Of a stretch of 10,921 nucleotides of DNA, positions 1 to 7,671 are shown one piece after another. Within the stretch, counting starts at the first letter, position 1, and each line of letters starts with the position of its first letter. Below the pieces are notes generated by a model. The model was not told the DNA's origin. It was given only the letters and a program-made list of their open reading frames with translations, and searched no databases. Both the position numbers and the translations under genes were made by a program. The DNA is from Bacteroidota bacterium (lineage in GTDB: Bacteria > Bacteroidota > Bacteroidia > Chitinophagales > Chitinophagaceae). The DNA lies in contig JAFAEW010000057.1 of assembly GCA_023423835.1 (NCBI GenBank), positions 1 through 10,921 on the forward strand. Direction: 5' to 3'.

Positions 1-1772
1 ATCCTGAAGTGAAGCCTTCCTTGTTGCCGCGGTTTGAACCGTGGTATCCTTTGTTGTGGACCGATGGAAGTATAGGAGCGATCAGCACTGCCGGTTTCGG
101 TGCCGGCGATCTGAAGCATTTCTACAATGGGAAAAATACAGTGAGGTTGAAACAGCCAATGGAAGAACGGCCGGTTGGATCGAATGGTTTTGCATTTGCT
201 CCTTCGATCACCGCAAGCGGAAATTCGATTCTCTATATCAATCCCCACGTCACTTTTTATTTTCGACCTGAAGTTCACATGGTGAGCGAGGAAGGATTGA
301 ATGCATACGGCGCTGTTACCTGGGGACAGTTTTTTGTGTACCAGGGATTTAATCCGCATTGTGGCTGGATGCACACGAGCAGTTATGCCGACGTGTCTGA
401 TGCATATATTGAAAAGATAACGACACAAAACGGGAAGCCTTATTATGAATATGAAGGGCAGAAAATTCCGGTAGCGACAAGGAAAATTGAAATAAGATAT
501 ACAAATGGAGATTCAGTTTTGAAAAAGGAATTCATTACTTATTCTACCGGTCATGGGCCCGTTCTCGGCAAAAAGGGTGATCAATGGATATCCGTAAAAT
601 CGAATAACCGCGATATGAAAGGATTGATTCAAAGCTGGCAACGGACGAAAGCAAAGTCATTTGAAGAATATAAGTCTGCCATGAATTTATTAGCTAATAC
701 TTCTAATAACACGGTTTATGCAGATGCAGAGGGAAATATTGCTTATTGGCATGGTAACTTTCTTCCGAAAAGAGATCCGCAATATGACTGGAGTAAACCG
801 GTTGACGGATCAACGGTTAAGACCGAATGGAAGGGCTTGCACGGTGTGGATGAATCGGTTCACATCTATAATCCTCCGAATGGTTGGATAGAAAATTGCA
901 ACAGCACGCCGTTTACGGCCGCGGGTAAGTTTAGTCCGGATAAGAAAAATTATCCCTCCTATATGGCGCCCGATGGTCAGAATTTTCGTGGATTGAATGC
1001 CGTTCGCATCCTTGAAAATGAAAAGGATTTCACGCTTGAGAAAGTAATCCAAAAGGGATATGACAGAAATCTCGCTGCCTTTGAGATTTTGATTCCTGCA
1101 TTTCTCAGAGCATATGAAAGAAACAACAGGGATACGTCCTTTGCCGATCTTAAAGAAGCCTGCCAAATATTGAAAGGATGGGATTTTCATTGCGGTGCAA
1201 ATTCCGTCGCAACTACCCTGGCTGTGTATTGGGGAGAAAAAATATTGCCGCTGATCTACCGCACGAAGACTGCAACAGACGAAGACGATTTTGTGCAGAA
1301 GACAATCCACTTTTCCGAAGTGGCGGATGCGGCAACCTTATTGCAATCGATGTCCTCGGTAATCAAAGATCTTACCGAAAAATTTGGAAAATGGAAAGTT
1401 GAATGGGGAGAAATCAACCGGTTTCAGCGAATTTCAGGAGAGATAGAAAATCATTTTGATGACACGAAAGCAAGCTATTCGGTGCCTTTTGTTTCGTCCA
1501 CCTGGGGAATGCTCCCTTCTTACAACAGCCGAAGTTTTCCGGGCACATGCAAGAGATATGGCGTGAGCGGAAACAGCTTTGTCTGTGCCGTAGAATTTGG
1601 AAAGACGGTTAAAGCAAAAAGCCTGTTGGCGGGAGGCGAAAGTGGCGATCCCGACTCGCCTCATTTTTTCGATCAGGGAGGTATGTATGCAGAAGGAAAG
1701 TTTAAAGACGTTTTATTTTACAAAGAAGATGTGATGAAAAATGCTACCAAAACCTATCATCCCGGTGGTTAA
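1..1772 (+). CDS. Penicillin acylase family protein (Ntn hydrolase), 5' end outside the window
   Basis: The frame is already open at the left edge (codons Pro-Glu precede a GTG at 9), so this is the C-terminal part of a longer gene; the GTG is not a start. Numbering from that GTG, Gly57-Ser58-Asn59 matches the self-cleavage site of the family: Ser58 would become the N-terminal nucleophile of the beta chain after release of the linker. About 57 residues of alpha chain and spacer precede it. Family features follow: YINPH (about 75-80), Asn234 in NTVYAD, a likely oxyanion-hole Asn, then GNIAYW, and near the C-terminus GGESGDPDSPHF and a YAEGKFKDVLFY stretch. Known members hydrolyse amide bonds (beta-lactam side chains, acyl-homoserine lactones, other N-acyl compounds) and are usually exported. 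The substrate here cannot be told from sequence. The gene ends in TAA, 89 bp before the sialidase on the same strand. Confidence 0.9.
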   Translation, partial: PEVKPSLLPRFEPWYPLLWTDGSIGAISTAGFGAGDLKHFYNGKNTVRLKQPMEERPVGSNGFAFAPSITASGNSILYINPHVTFYFRPEVHMVSEEGLNAYGAVTWGQFFVYQGFNPHCGWMHTSSYADVSDAYIEKITTQNGKPYYEYEGQKIPVATRKIEIRYTNGDSVLKKEFITYSTGHGPVLGKKGDQWISVKSNNRDMKGLIQSWQRTKAKSFEEYKSAMNLLANTSNNTVYADAEGNIAYWHGNFLPKRDPQYDWSKPVDGSTVKTEWKGLHGVDESVHIYNPPNGWIENCNSTPFTAAGKFSPDKKNYPSYMAPDGQNFRGLNAVRILENEKDFTLEKVIQKGYDRNLAAFEILIPAFLRAYERNNRDTSFADLKEACQILKGWDFHCGANSVATTLAVYWGEKILPLIYRTKTATDEDDFVQKTIHFSEVADAATLLQSMSSVIKDLTEKFGKWKVEWGEINRFQRISGEIENHFDDTKASYSVPFVSSTWGMLPSYNSRSFPGTCKRYGVSGNSFVCAVEFGKTVKAKSLLAGGESGDPDSPHFFDQGGMYAEGKFKDVLFYKEDVMKNATKTYHPGG

Positions 1773-1861
1773 AATTTCAGGGAAAATGTCATCCTATTCG
1801 CATCGGATTTGAAATATCTTAAATCAATTTTCACGGAAGGGTCAGCCTGATTCTTTCAAAA

Positions 1862-3034
1862 ATGAAAACGCAAATGAAAACGGTGACGGCTTTTTTATGT
1901 TTTTTTAGTTTGTTCCTACGGGTTGCAGCCCAGGAAAAGGTGCCTGTATTTGTATCAGGAATGGAAGGCCATAAAAGTTATCGCATCCCGGCGATCATTG
2001 CAGCTCCAAATGGCGATCTGCTCGCTTTTTGCGAAGGCAGGGTGAACGACGCCGGTGATTTTGGTGACATCAATATCGTATTGAAGCACAGTGGAGATAA
2101 AGGCAAGACCTGGAGTCATTTACAAACAGTGGTGGATGTGGATTCATTGCAAGCGGGAAATCCTGCACCGGTAGTTGATCTTACGGATCCTCGTTATCCG
2201 GCTGGAAGGATTTTCCTGTTTTATAATACCGGGAATAACCATGAAGGAGAGGTCCGGAAAGGACACGGCCTACGCGAAGTCTGGTATAAAACCTCTCTGG
2301 ACAATGGGCATACATGGAGTGAGCCCGTTAACATTACCGCACAGGTGCACCGTCCTGAGCAGCCGGCTGCAAATCCGTCCTACAATTTTAAGGAAGACTG
2401 GAGAAGTTATGCCAATACACCCGGTCATGCGATGCAGTTTGAATCGGGGGAATATAAGGGAAGAATATTTGTAGCAGCCAACCATTCTGCCGGTGATCCG
2501 CAATCTGGTGCCAGAGATTATGCCGCACACGGCTTTTACACGGATGATCATGGTAGCACATTTCATATATCCGAAACGGTGGCCGTGCCCGGAAGTAATG
2601 AATCGACGGCCGCGGAATTATCGGGTAGTAAGCTGATGATGAACAGCCGTAACCAACAAGGTCATATTCGTGCAAGAATTGTTTCTGTAAGCAGCGATGG
2701 CGGCGCTACCTGGGATACAACTTATTTTGATCATCGCCTGATCGATCCCGTGAATGAAGGAAGTATGCTAACGGTCGGCAGTCAAAACGGAAAAAATATC
2801 ATCGCGTTTTGTAATGCCGCAGACACGGCAAGAAGGGATAACCTCACATTAAGAATCAGCTACGATGATGGTAAGACCTGGAGAAAAAGTTTTGTGATCG
2901 ATAAAAGCGACGATGGAAAAGGAGATTATACCGCTTATTCAGATATTGTGAAGATCAGCAAGAATACGATCGGAATTCTGTATGAGAAAAACGGGTATAA
3001 GGAAATTGTATTTACAACAGTGCAATGGCGTTAG
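1862..3034 (+). CDS. Secreted exo-alpha-sialidase (neuraminidase, GH33)
   Basis: A 390-residue enzyme expected to cleave terminal sialic acids from glycans outside the cytoplasm. Residues 1-23 form a signal peptide ending VAA before Gln24. Met5 (1874) is an alternative start. The catalytic six-bladed propeller is recognised by the YRIP motif (40-43, first triad Arg41) and Asp boxes SxDxGxxW at 77-84, 145-152, 277-284 and 333-340, plus a degenerate one at 227-234. By comparison with human NEU2, likely catalytic residues are Asp66 (acid/base), Glu252, Arg263 in NSRN, Arg325 in ARRDN, and nucleophile Tyr374 in ILYEKNGYKEIVF; these assignments are inferred by eye. There is no extra carbohydrate-binding module, so this is a compact single-domain sialidase. 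No sialic acid transport or catabolism gene lies nearby, so the role (feeding or glycan trimming) is open. It is followed by convergent rfbA. Confidence 0.93.
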   Translation: MKTQMKTVTAFLCFFSLFLRVAAQEKVPVFVSGMEGHKSYRIPAIIAAPNGDLLAFCEGRVNDAGDFGDINIVLKHSGDKGKTWSHLQTVVDVDSLQAGNPAPVVDLTDPRYPAGRIFLFYNTGNNHEGEVRKGHGLREVWYKTSLDNGHTWSEPVNITAQVHRPEQPAANPSYNFKEDWRSYANTPGHAMQFESGEYKGRIFVAANHSAGDPQSGARDYAAHGFYTDDHGSTFHISETVAVPGSNESTAAELSGSKLMMNSRNQQGHIRARIVSVSSDGGATWDTTYFDHRLIDPVNEGSMLTVGSQNGKNIIAFCNAADTARRDNLTLRISYDDGKTWRKSFVIDKSDDGKGDYTAYSDIVKISKNTIGILYEKNGYKEIVFTTVQWR

Positions 3035-3138
3035 AATTTGAAGGAGGCCTCATCGTAATCCGCCTGCCGTTTTCAAGCCGACATTTTTGAAAGAGTAGCT
3101 ACGGCGCGACAAGGTCTTTCTGATCCTGTTGCTGGCCT
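3035..3138. other. Convergent intergenic region between sialidase and rfbA
   Basis: This 104 bp stretch separates two genes that end towards each other. A terminator would be expected, but I see no strong GC hairpin followed by a T run on either strand. The only clear symmetry is a short perfect palindrome GTAGCTAC near 3096. No coding potential was seen. Confidence 0.5.
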
Positions 3139-3996
3139 TTATTTTACCCTTTTCAAATATTCTCCGTATCCGCTTTTCGCATACCTTTCTGCCAGATGAA
3201 GTAATTGTGATTTGTCGATAAATTGCATCCGGTAGGCAACTTCTTCAATACATCCGACTTTTTGACCTTGTCGTTTTTCAACCACTCTCACAAACTCTCC
3301 CGCATCACTGAGGCTGTCGAAAGTTCCGGTGTCAAGCCAGGCTACGCCACGGTTCATCACGCCCACCTTTAATTGTTTTTTCTCAAGGTAAACGCGGTTA
3401 ACATCTGTTATCTCGTATTCTCCTCTTGGACTTGGTTGGATGTTTTTTGCAATTTCCACTACCTGATTGTCGTAAAAATACAAACCCGGAACGGCATAGT
3501 TCGATTTCGGATGTGCCGGTTTTTCCTCGATTGAAATGGCATTGAATTGTGCATCAAACTCCACTACACCATATCTTTCAGGATCCTGAACTTCATAGGC
3601 GAAGATGGCGGCGCCTTCTACATTATTGAACGATTGCACAAGGCCGCTAAAGCCCGAACCGTAGAAGATGTTGTCACCAAGTATGAGCGCTACTTTGTCC
3701 TTTCCGATAAAATCTTCCGCAATCACGAAGGCCTGTGCCAGTCCGTTCGGAACGGCCTGAACCGCATATTCAAACCTGCAACCGACATCGCTGCCGTCTC
3801 CCAAAAGCTTTTGAAACTGCGAAGAATCTTCGGGAGTTGTGATAATCAAAATTTCCCGGATACCGGCCAGCATTAAAACGGATAAAGGATAATAGATCAT
3901 CGGCTTATCATAGACCGGCATGATCTGTTTACTTATCGCTTTTGTTATAGGGTATAACCTTGTCCCGGACCCGCCGGCAAGAATGATTCCTTTCAT
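3139..3996 (-). CDS. rfbA: Glucose-1-phosphate thymidylyltransferase
   Basis: RfbA/RmlA joins glucose-1-phosphate and dTTP to make dTDP-glucose, the first step to dTDP-L-rhamnose and related dTDP sugars, in the cytoplasm. The 285-residue protein has the usual length and a full set of motifs: the nucleotide-binding GGSGTRLYP (8-16) followed by SKQ (22-24) and PVYDKPM (27-33); LGDN (107-110) with Asp108, and LDTGT (221-225) with Asp223, the likely Mg2+ pair; EEKP (157-160); and GEYEITDVN (192-200). It starts at an ATG 19 bp after the rfbC stop, so the two genes are almost certainly co-transcribed. It is last in the minus-strand run and meets the sialidase head-on. rfbB (dehydratase) and rfbD (reductase) are absent from the window. 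Identification is firm. Confidence 0.97.
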   Translation of the reverse strand: MKGIILAGGSGTRLYPITKAISKQIMPVYDKPMIYYPLSVLMLAGIREILIITTPEDSSQFQKLLGDGSDVGCRFEYAVQAVPNGLAQAFVIAEDFIGKDKVALILGDNIFYGSGFSGLVQSFNNVEGAAIFAYEVQDPERYGVVEFDAQFNAISIEEKPAHPKSNYAVPGLYFYDNQVVEIAKNIQPSPRGEYEITDVNRVYLEKKQLKVGVMNRGVAWLDTGTFDSLSDAGEFVRVVEKRQGQKVGCIEEVAYRMQFIDKSQLLHLAERYAKSGYGEYLKRVK

Positions 3997-4015
3997 TTTT
4001 AAATATTCGTTTAAT

Positions 4016-4576
4016 CTATACGGTCTTCAGCGTTTCTAAAAAACTTTCCAGGCTCGGATTGTGCCGGTCCTTATCACTCAGAATAAATTCAGATTCCGGT
4101 AGTTGCCAGTCGATGCACAGCTGAGGATCATTGTAAGCAATACCGCTCTCGGAAGCTTTGTCGTAATAATTATCACATTTGTAAAAAAACTCTGCCTCCT
4201 CACTCAGTACGATAAATCCATGTGCAAACCCTCTTGGAATATAGAGTTGTTTATGGTTTTCCGATGAAAGTTCGAGCGCAACATAGTCTCCAAAAGTCGA
4301 AGAGTCGGGCCGGATGTCAACAGCCACATCGAGAACACATCCATGAAGAACCCGTACCAGTTTTGCCTGTGCAAATTCACCGGTTTGAAAATGAAGTCCG
4401 CGCAACACACCTTTCGTGGAGCGTGATTGATTGTCCTGCACAAATTCTGCATTTATGCCCGTCAGCCTTTCAAAGGTCTTCCGGTTGAAGCTTTCAAAAA
4501 AATATCCCCGCGGATCGGAATAGACCGTATCCTCGATGATAAAACAGCCAGGTAGATGCGTCGCTTTAACTTTCAT
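4016..4576 (-). CDS. rfbC: dTDP-4-dehydrorhamnose 3,5-epimerase
   Basis: RfbC/RmlC epimerises C3 and C5 of dTDP-4-keto-6-deoxyglucose, the third step in dTDP-L-rhamnose synthesis. The 186-residue protein has the normal length for this cupin-fold family. Key residues are visible: RGLHFQ (59-64) with the catalytic base His62, Lys72 in QAKLVRV, PRGFAHGF (114-121), Tyr138 as likely catalytic acid in DNYYD, NDP (149-151), and the C-terminal SDKDRHNP (167-174) with Asp170. The usual YxPxxE motif reads YDKASE here, with Lys in place of Pro, a minor departure. The close 19 bp spacing to rfbA indicates an operon. Close relatives make other 3- or 5-epimers, so the product need not be rhamnose itself. 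Confidence 0.95.
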   Translation of the reverse strand: MKVKATHLPGCFIIEDTVYSDPRGYFFESFNRKTFERLTGINAEFVQDNQSRSTKGVLRGLHFQTGEFAQAKLVRVLHGCVLDVAVDIRPDSSTFGDYVALELSSENHKQLYIPRGFAHGFIVLSEEAEFFYKCDNYYDKASESGIAYNDPQLCIDWQLPESEFILSDKDRHNPSLESFLETLKTV

Positions 4577-4601
4577 CCGATGTCTTATTTAAAATTTGTT
4601 G

Positions 4602-4609
4602 CAAGGTTA
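4602..4609 (-). promoter_or_regulatory. Possible Bacteroidota -7 promoter element ahead of rfbC
   Basis: On the minus strand this reads TAACCTTG, one mismatch from the Bacteroidota -7 consensus TAnnTTTG, and lies 25 bp before the rfbC ATG. No matching TTG element is seen 19-21 bp upstream, so support is weak. A second candidate on the minus strand, TACCTTTA, lies at 4630-4637. Either would let rfbC-rfbA be transcribed apart from the GT4 gene. Confidence 0.27.
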
Positions 4610-4677
4610 GTGGAATTAATTAAAGATCGTAAAGGTAATTGTTAAATATAGGAATGCTTTCAATCTGTTTTTGATTT

Positions 4678-5880
4678 CTAAAGACACTTTTCATAAAGTC
4701 TTCTCATTGCTTCCACTTCTTTTTCCTTATTGTATTTTTCCCGGGCAAACTGACAACCGGCATTACCCATCTTTTCCCGCAGGGCCTTGTCGCCTATCAG
4801 CAGCAATAATTTCTGAACGAAGGGTTCAACCTGATAATCGGGTAATAAAAATCCGGATTCATTGTTTAGAAAAGTATCTTTTACCCCACCCGCATCAATG
4901 GCTACCACGGGCTTTCCGCACAACTGCGCCTCTATCAAACTCAACGGAGTTCCCTCATTTAGAGACGTAACTACAACCACATCCATGGCGTGGAGGATTT
5001 CGGTTACAGGCATCACCCATGAAGTAAATATAACCGGAGCGGAACTGTTGTTTGCGTTTCCGAATGATATATCATGGCGCCGCAATTCCATCTGAAGTTT
5101 GTGCTTCAATTCTCCGTCTCCCACCAAAAAAAATTTGACTTTTCCTGCGGCCTGCGGTAAGATGGCGGTTATCGCTTTCAGGAAGAAAACGTGGTTTTTG
5201 ACTGGAACCATCCTTCCGATAATGGCAATGGCAACCTGATCTTCCTGCAACTGATAGCGATTTCTCGCCTCCTCACGTTTTAATGTTGAATCCTGATTGT
5301 AAACGTATTCGTCCACGCCGAGCGGTATTTCAATAATCTTGTCGGAAGTCGCGATCTTATATTTATCAGATAATTCTGCCGATTGCTCTGCTCCCAAAGC
5401 AATGATGAAATCGGTTTTTGAAGCAAGAAACCGTTCGAGAGATTGAATGAATCCGGAAACAACGGCTGGATAATAAGAATGAAAAACGTGACCGTGAAAA
5501 GTATGAATGATGCGGTTCGTTTTCGACATCCGGGCAGCTATCCTGCCGGCAACGCCAGGTTTTGAGCCGTGGGTATGCACGATGTCGGGTTCAAACTCCC
5601 TGATGATCTTCCATATCCTTAATATGCTTCTGATATCGTTTACCGGATTAATACTTCTTTTAAGGGTAGGAAGTTTGAGAAAACGGAGATTACTACAACC
5701 GTTTAAAAGGTCCGTGTATTCTTCTTCATCTTTTTCTTTTTCTCCGTAGAGGATCAAAATGTCGAAGTCAGAAGAAAGCTTTTCTGCCAGAGGAACCGTA
5801 TCGATAGATTGTCCTCCCACCACCAACCGGTTTAATATAATCAGCAGCCTTGGTTTTCGCCTTTCGTTTTTCTTCCGCAT
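4678..5880 (-). CDS. Glycosyltransferase family 4 (GT-B fold)
   Basis: A 400-residue retaining glycosyltransferase expected to move a sugar from an activated nucleotide donor onto a lipid-linked or polysaccharide acceptor at the inner face of the membrane. The N-terminal Rossmann domain begins with RLLIILNRLVVGGQ (11-24) and contains VHTHGSKPGVAGRIAAR (101-117), typical of GT4 enzymes in capsule and exopolysaccharide loci. The C-terminal donor domain has GRMVPVKNH (222-230) with Lys228, FLVGDGE (251-257), and the E-x7-E signature in NEGTPLSLIEAQLCGKP (308-324, Glu309 and Glu317). The N-terminus is basic (MRKKNERRKPR) and there is no clear transmembrane helix, suggesting peripheral membrane binding. 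It lies 101 bp before rfbC, which suggests a rhamnosyl or other dTDP-sugar donor, but donor specificity cannot be read from sequence. Confidence 0.92.
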   Translation of the reverse strand: MRKKNERRKPRLLIILNRLVVGGQSIDTVPLAEKLSSDFDILILYGEKEKDEEEYTDLLNGCSNLRFLKLPTLKRSINPVNDIRSILRIWKIIREFEPDIVHTHGSKPGVAGRIAARMSKTNRIIHTFHGHVFHSYYPAVVSGFIQSLERFLASKTDFIIALGAEQSAELSDKYKIATSDKIIEIPLGVDEYVYNQDSTLKREEARNRYQLQEDQVAIAIIGRMVPVKNHVFFLKAITAILPQAAGKVKFFLVGDGELKHKLQMELRRHDISFGNANNSSAPVIFTSWVMPVTEILHAMDVVVVTSLNEGTPLSLIEAQLCGKPVVAIDAGGVKDTFLNNESGFLLPDYQVEPFVQKLLLLIGDKALREKMGNAGCQFAREKYNKEKEVEAMRRLYEKCL

Positions 5881-5928
5881 CCGTGCGCAATAGTAAAAAA
5901 GATTACTGAAACCGCAAACTTTCCATTC

Positions 5929-7077
5929 CTAAACGATTCCTGATAGCTTGGCGGCGGCCTTTCGCAGGGTTTCATTTTTCTTGGCAAAACAAAATCGTAA
6001 TACTTTGTCGTCCTTTTTATTATGGTAAAATGGACTTAGAGGAATGGCTGCCACACCTTTTTCGAGCGTGAGCCTTTTTGCAAATTCAATATCATTTTCA
6101 TCCGACAGGTTTTCGTAACTATAGCACTCAAAATAGCTTCCGTGGGAGGGGATAAGCTCAAATCCGGACTCTTTCATCAATTCCCTGAAAAGATCGCGTT
6201 TCTGTTGCAAAAACTGACCGAGAAAAAGGTAGGCTTCTTCATTCTTCAAATATCCCGCAAGTGCAACCTGAACCGGAGAAAACACACTGAAGCAGTTGTA
6301 TTGATGCACTTTTCTGAATTCGGCCATGAGAGCAGCAGGCGCGATACAATAACCGGTTTTCCACCCGGTGCAATGATAGGTCTTTCCAAATGAAAAGATC
6401 ACGAAGGATTTTTTAAACAGATCCGGATATTTTAGCAGGCTTTCATGTTGCAAACTATCGAAGATGACATGTTCATAAACTTCGTCACTCAGAATAAAAA
6501 AATCATACAGATCAGCAAGCCTTTTCAATTGCAGAATGTCTTCAGGCGTTAATACGCTTCCCGTTGGATTATGCGGTGAGTTGATGATAATGGCTTTCGT
6601 TTTTGCTGTGATCTTCGACTCAACGATGTCCCAGGGAATCTTATATTCCGGAAATTCAAGTGCAATTGGAACCGGCACCGCGCCATTAATGGTAATGTTG
6701 GGAATATAACTGTCGTAGGCGGGCTCGAAGATTATAACCTCATCTCCCGCCTGCAAAATGCTGGTAAGGGCGGTATAGATGGCGTAGGTCGCTCCGGGAG
6801 TAATCGTAATTTCCCTTTCAGAATCAATTTGATTTCCATACAGCCGCATTGATTTTTTTGCAATCCGTTCTCTCAGCGGTCCATAGCCGAAAGTATGTGC
6901 ATACTGGTTGTGACCCGCTTTCATGGCATCAAAAACCAGTTGTTGTAATTCTTCGTCCATCTCAAAATCAGGGAATCCCTGTCCGAGATTGATCGCATCC
7001 GATTCATTTGCCAACTGGCTCATGACGGTGAAGATGGTGGTTCCGGATTGCGGAAGCTTTGAAACAAAATTTTCCAA
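5929..7077 (-). CDS. PLP-dependent methionine-type aminotransferase, TTG start
   Basis: A class I/II fold-type I aminotransferase closest to the YbdL/methionine aminotransferase and kynurenine aminotransferase group. It would transfer the amino group between an amino acid (Met, Phe, Tyr, Leu, Kyn-like) and a 2-oxo acid. Visible motifs: INLGQGFPDF (29-38), NQYAHTFGYGPLRE (57-70), SPHNPTG (167-173, Asn170), SDEVYE (197-202, Asp198 and Tyr201), SFGKTYHCTGWKTGY (229-243) with PLP-binding Lys232, and Arg361 for the substrate carboxylate. The start is TTG at 7075-7077. An in-frame TAA lies ten codons upstream and no ATG or GTG lies between; the first ATG (Met19, 7021-7023) would remove SKLPQSGTTIFTVM, a segment shared with E. 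coli YbdL, so TTG is preferred. It precedes the GT4 gene by 48 bp, but a shared pathway is not evident. Confidence 0.93.
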   Translation of the reverse strand: MENFVSKLPQSGTTIFTVMSQLANESDAINLGQGFPDFEMDEELQQLVFDAMKAGHNQYAHTFGYGPLRERIAKKSMRLYGNQIDSEREITITPGATYAIYTALTSILQAGDEVIIFEPAYDSYIPNITINGAVPVPIALEFPEYKIPWDIVESKITAKTKAIIINSPHNPTGSVLTPEDILQLKRLADLYDFFILSDEVYEHVIFDSLQHESLLKYPDLFKKSFVIFSFGKTYHCTGWKTGYCIAPAALMAEFRKVHQYNCFSVFSPVQVALAGYLKNEEAYLFLGQFLQQKRDLFRELMKESGFELIPSHGSYFECYSYENLSDENDIEFAKRLTLEKGVAAIPLSPFYHNKKDDKVLRFCFAKKNETLRKAAAKLSGIV

Positions 7078-7178
7078 GCGACTCTGTGTTGATGAGGAAT
7101 AAAATTAAGGATAAATGTGCATCAACCTGCATTTGCTCAATAAGATCAGATTTTTATTCCTCACCGTGTTTTTTACGA

Positions 7179-7604
7179 TCAGAAAAACTGATTCGTTTCT
7201 ACCAATTTGCGTTCGATCATCAAATCCTGAATGGCTTTTTGATCCTCTTTGTCAATGGAAAGCACTTCTGAAAGATTACGGAAAAATTTTTCTTCAAGTA
7301 TGTCGAGTTGCGCATCGCTTACCGCCAGTTCCAGGCAGTAGGATAACAAAGCCCTGGTATTGGTCGGTTGAATCAGATTTATCAGGTAGGTAAGATAATC
7401 CTTTTCATCTGCGATCTCGTTTCTGTATGAACGGTACTCAACCAACTCGTTTTTGAAATCCAGGTCGTGCTGCAAGCCAAGTTTCACGAAAATCTCAGCT
7501 ACTTCGTCTATCTCGTTGTCGGTAAACTTTCCATCGGCAAAACAGCAATGTAAAAAAAGATGACAGATTGCCTTGTCAGGCGTTTGAATATTTTTAAGAT
7601 CCAT
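7179..7604 (-). CDS. TerB-like domain protein
   Basis: A 141-residue, acidic, all-helical protein without signal peptide or membrane segment, so cytoplasmic. The pattern is that of the TerB fold: two similar helical halves, each with an acidic turn. The first is FADGKFTDNEIDEVAEIF (22-39), the second AVSDAQLDILEEKFFRNL (94-111) followed by SEVLSI. Known TerB-like domains bind metal through such acidic residues and occur in tellurite resistance and phage or stress defence clusters, but stand-alone short versions in Bacteroidota have no assigned role. No other ter gene is present, so tellurite resistance should not be assumed. It lies 67 bp after the alcohol dehydrogenase and 101 bp before the aminotransferase. 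The fold call is from pattern only; function unknown. Confidence 0.75.
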   Translation of the reverse strand: MDLKNIQTPDKAICHLFLHCCFADGKFTDNEIDEVAEIFVKLGLQHDLDFKNELVEYRSYRNEIADEKDYLTYLINLIQPTNTRALLSYCLELAVSDAQLDILEEKFFRNLSEVLSIDKEDQKAIQDLMIERKLVETNQFF

Positions 7605-7671
7605 GCTTATAGTTTATACTGCCGAAATTCAAATACTGTACCCGCTTTTTTATTGATGTCCTTTGAAGTTG

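Noticed and set aside
810..1310. 166-codon minus-strand frame inside the acylase gene
   Set aside because: Antisense shadow of a well-supported coding region; Cys-rich, irregular composition without any domain.
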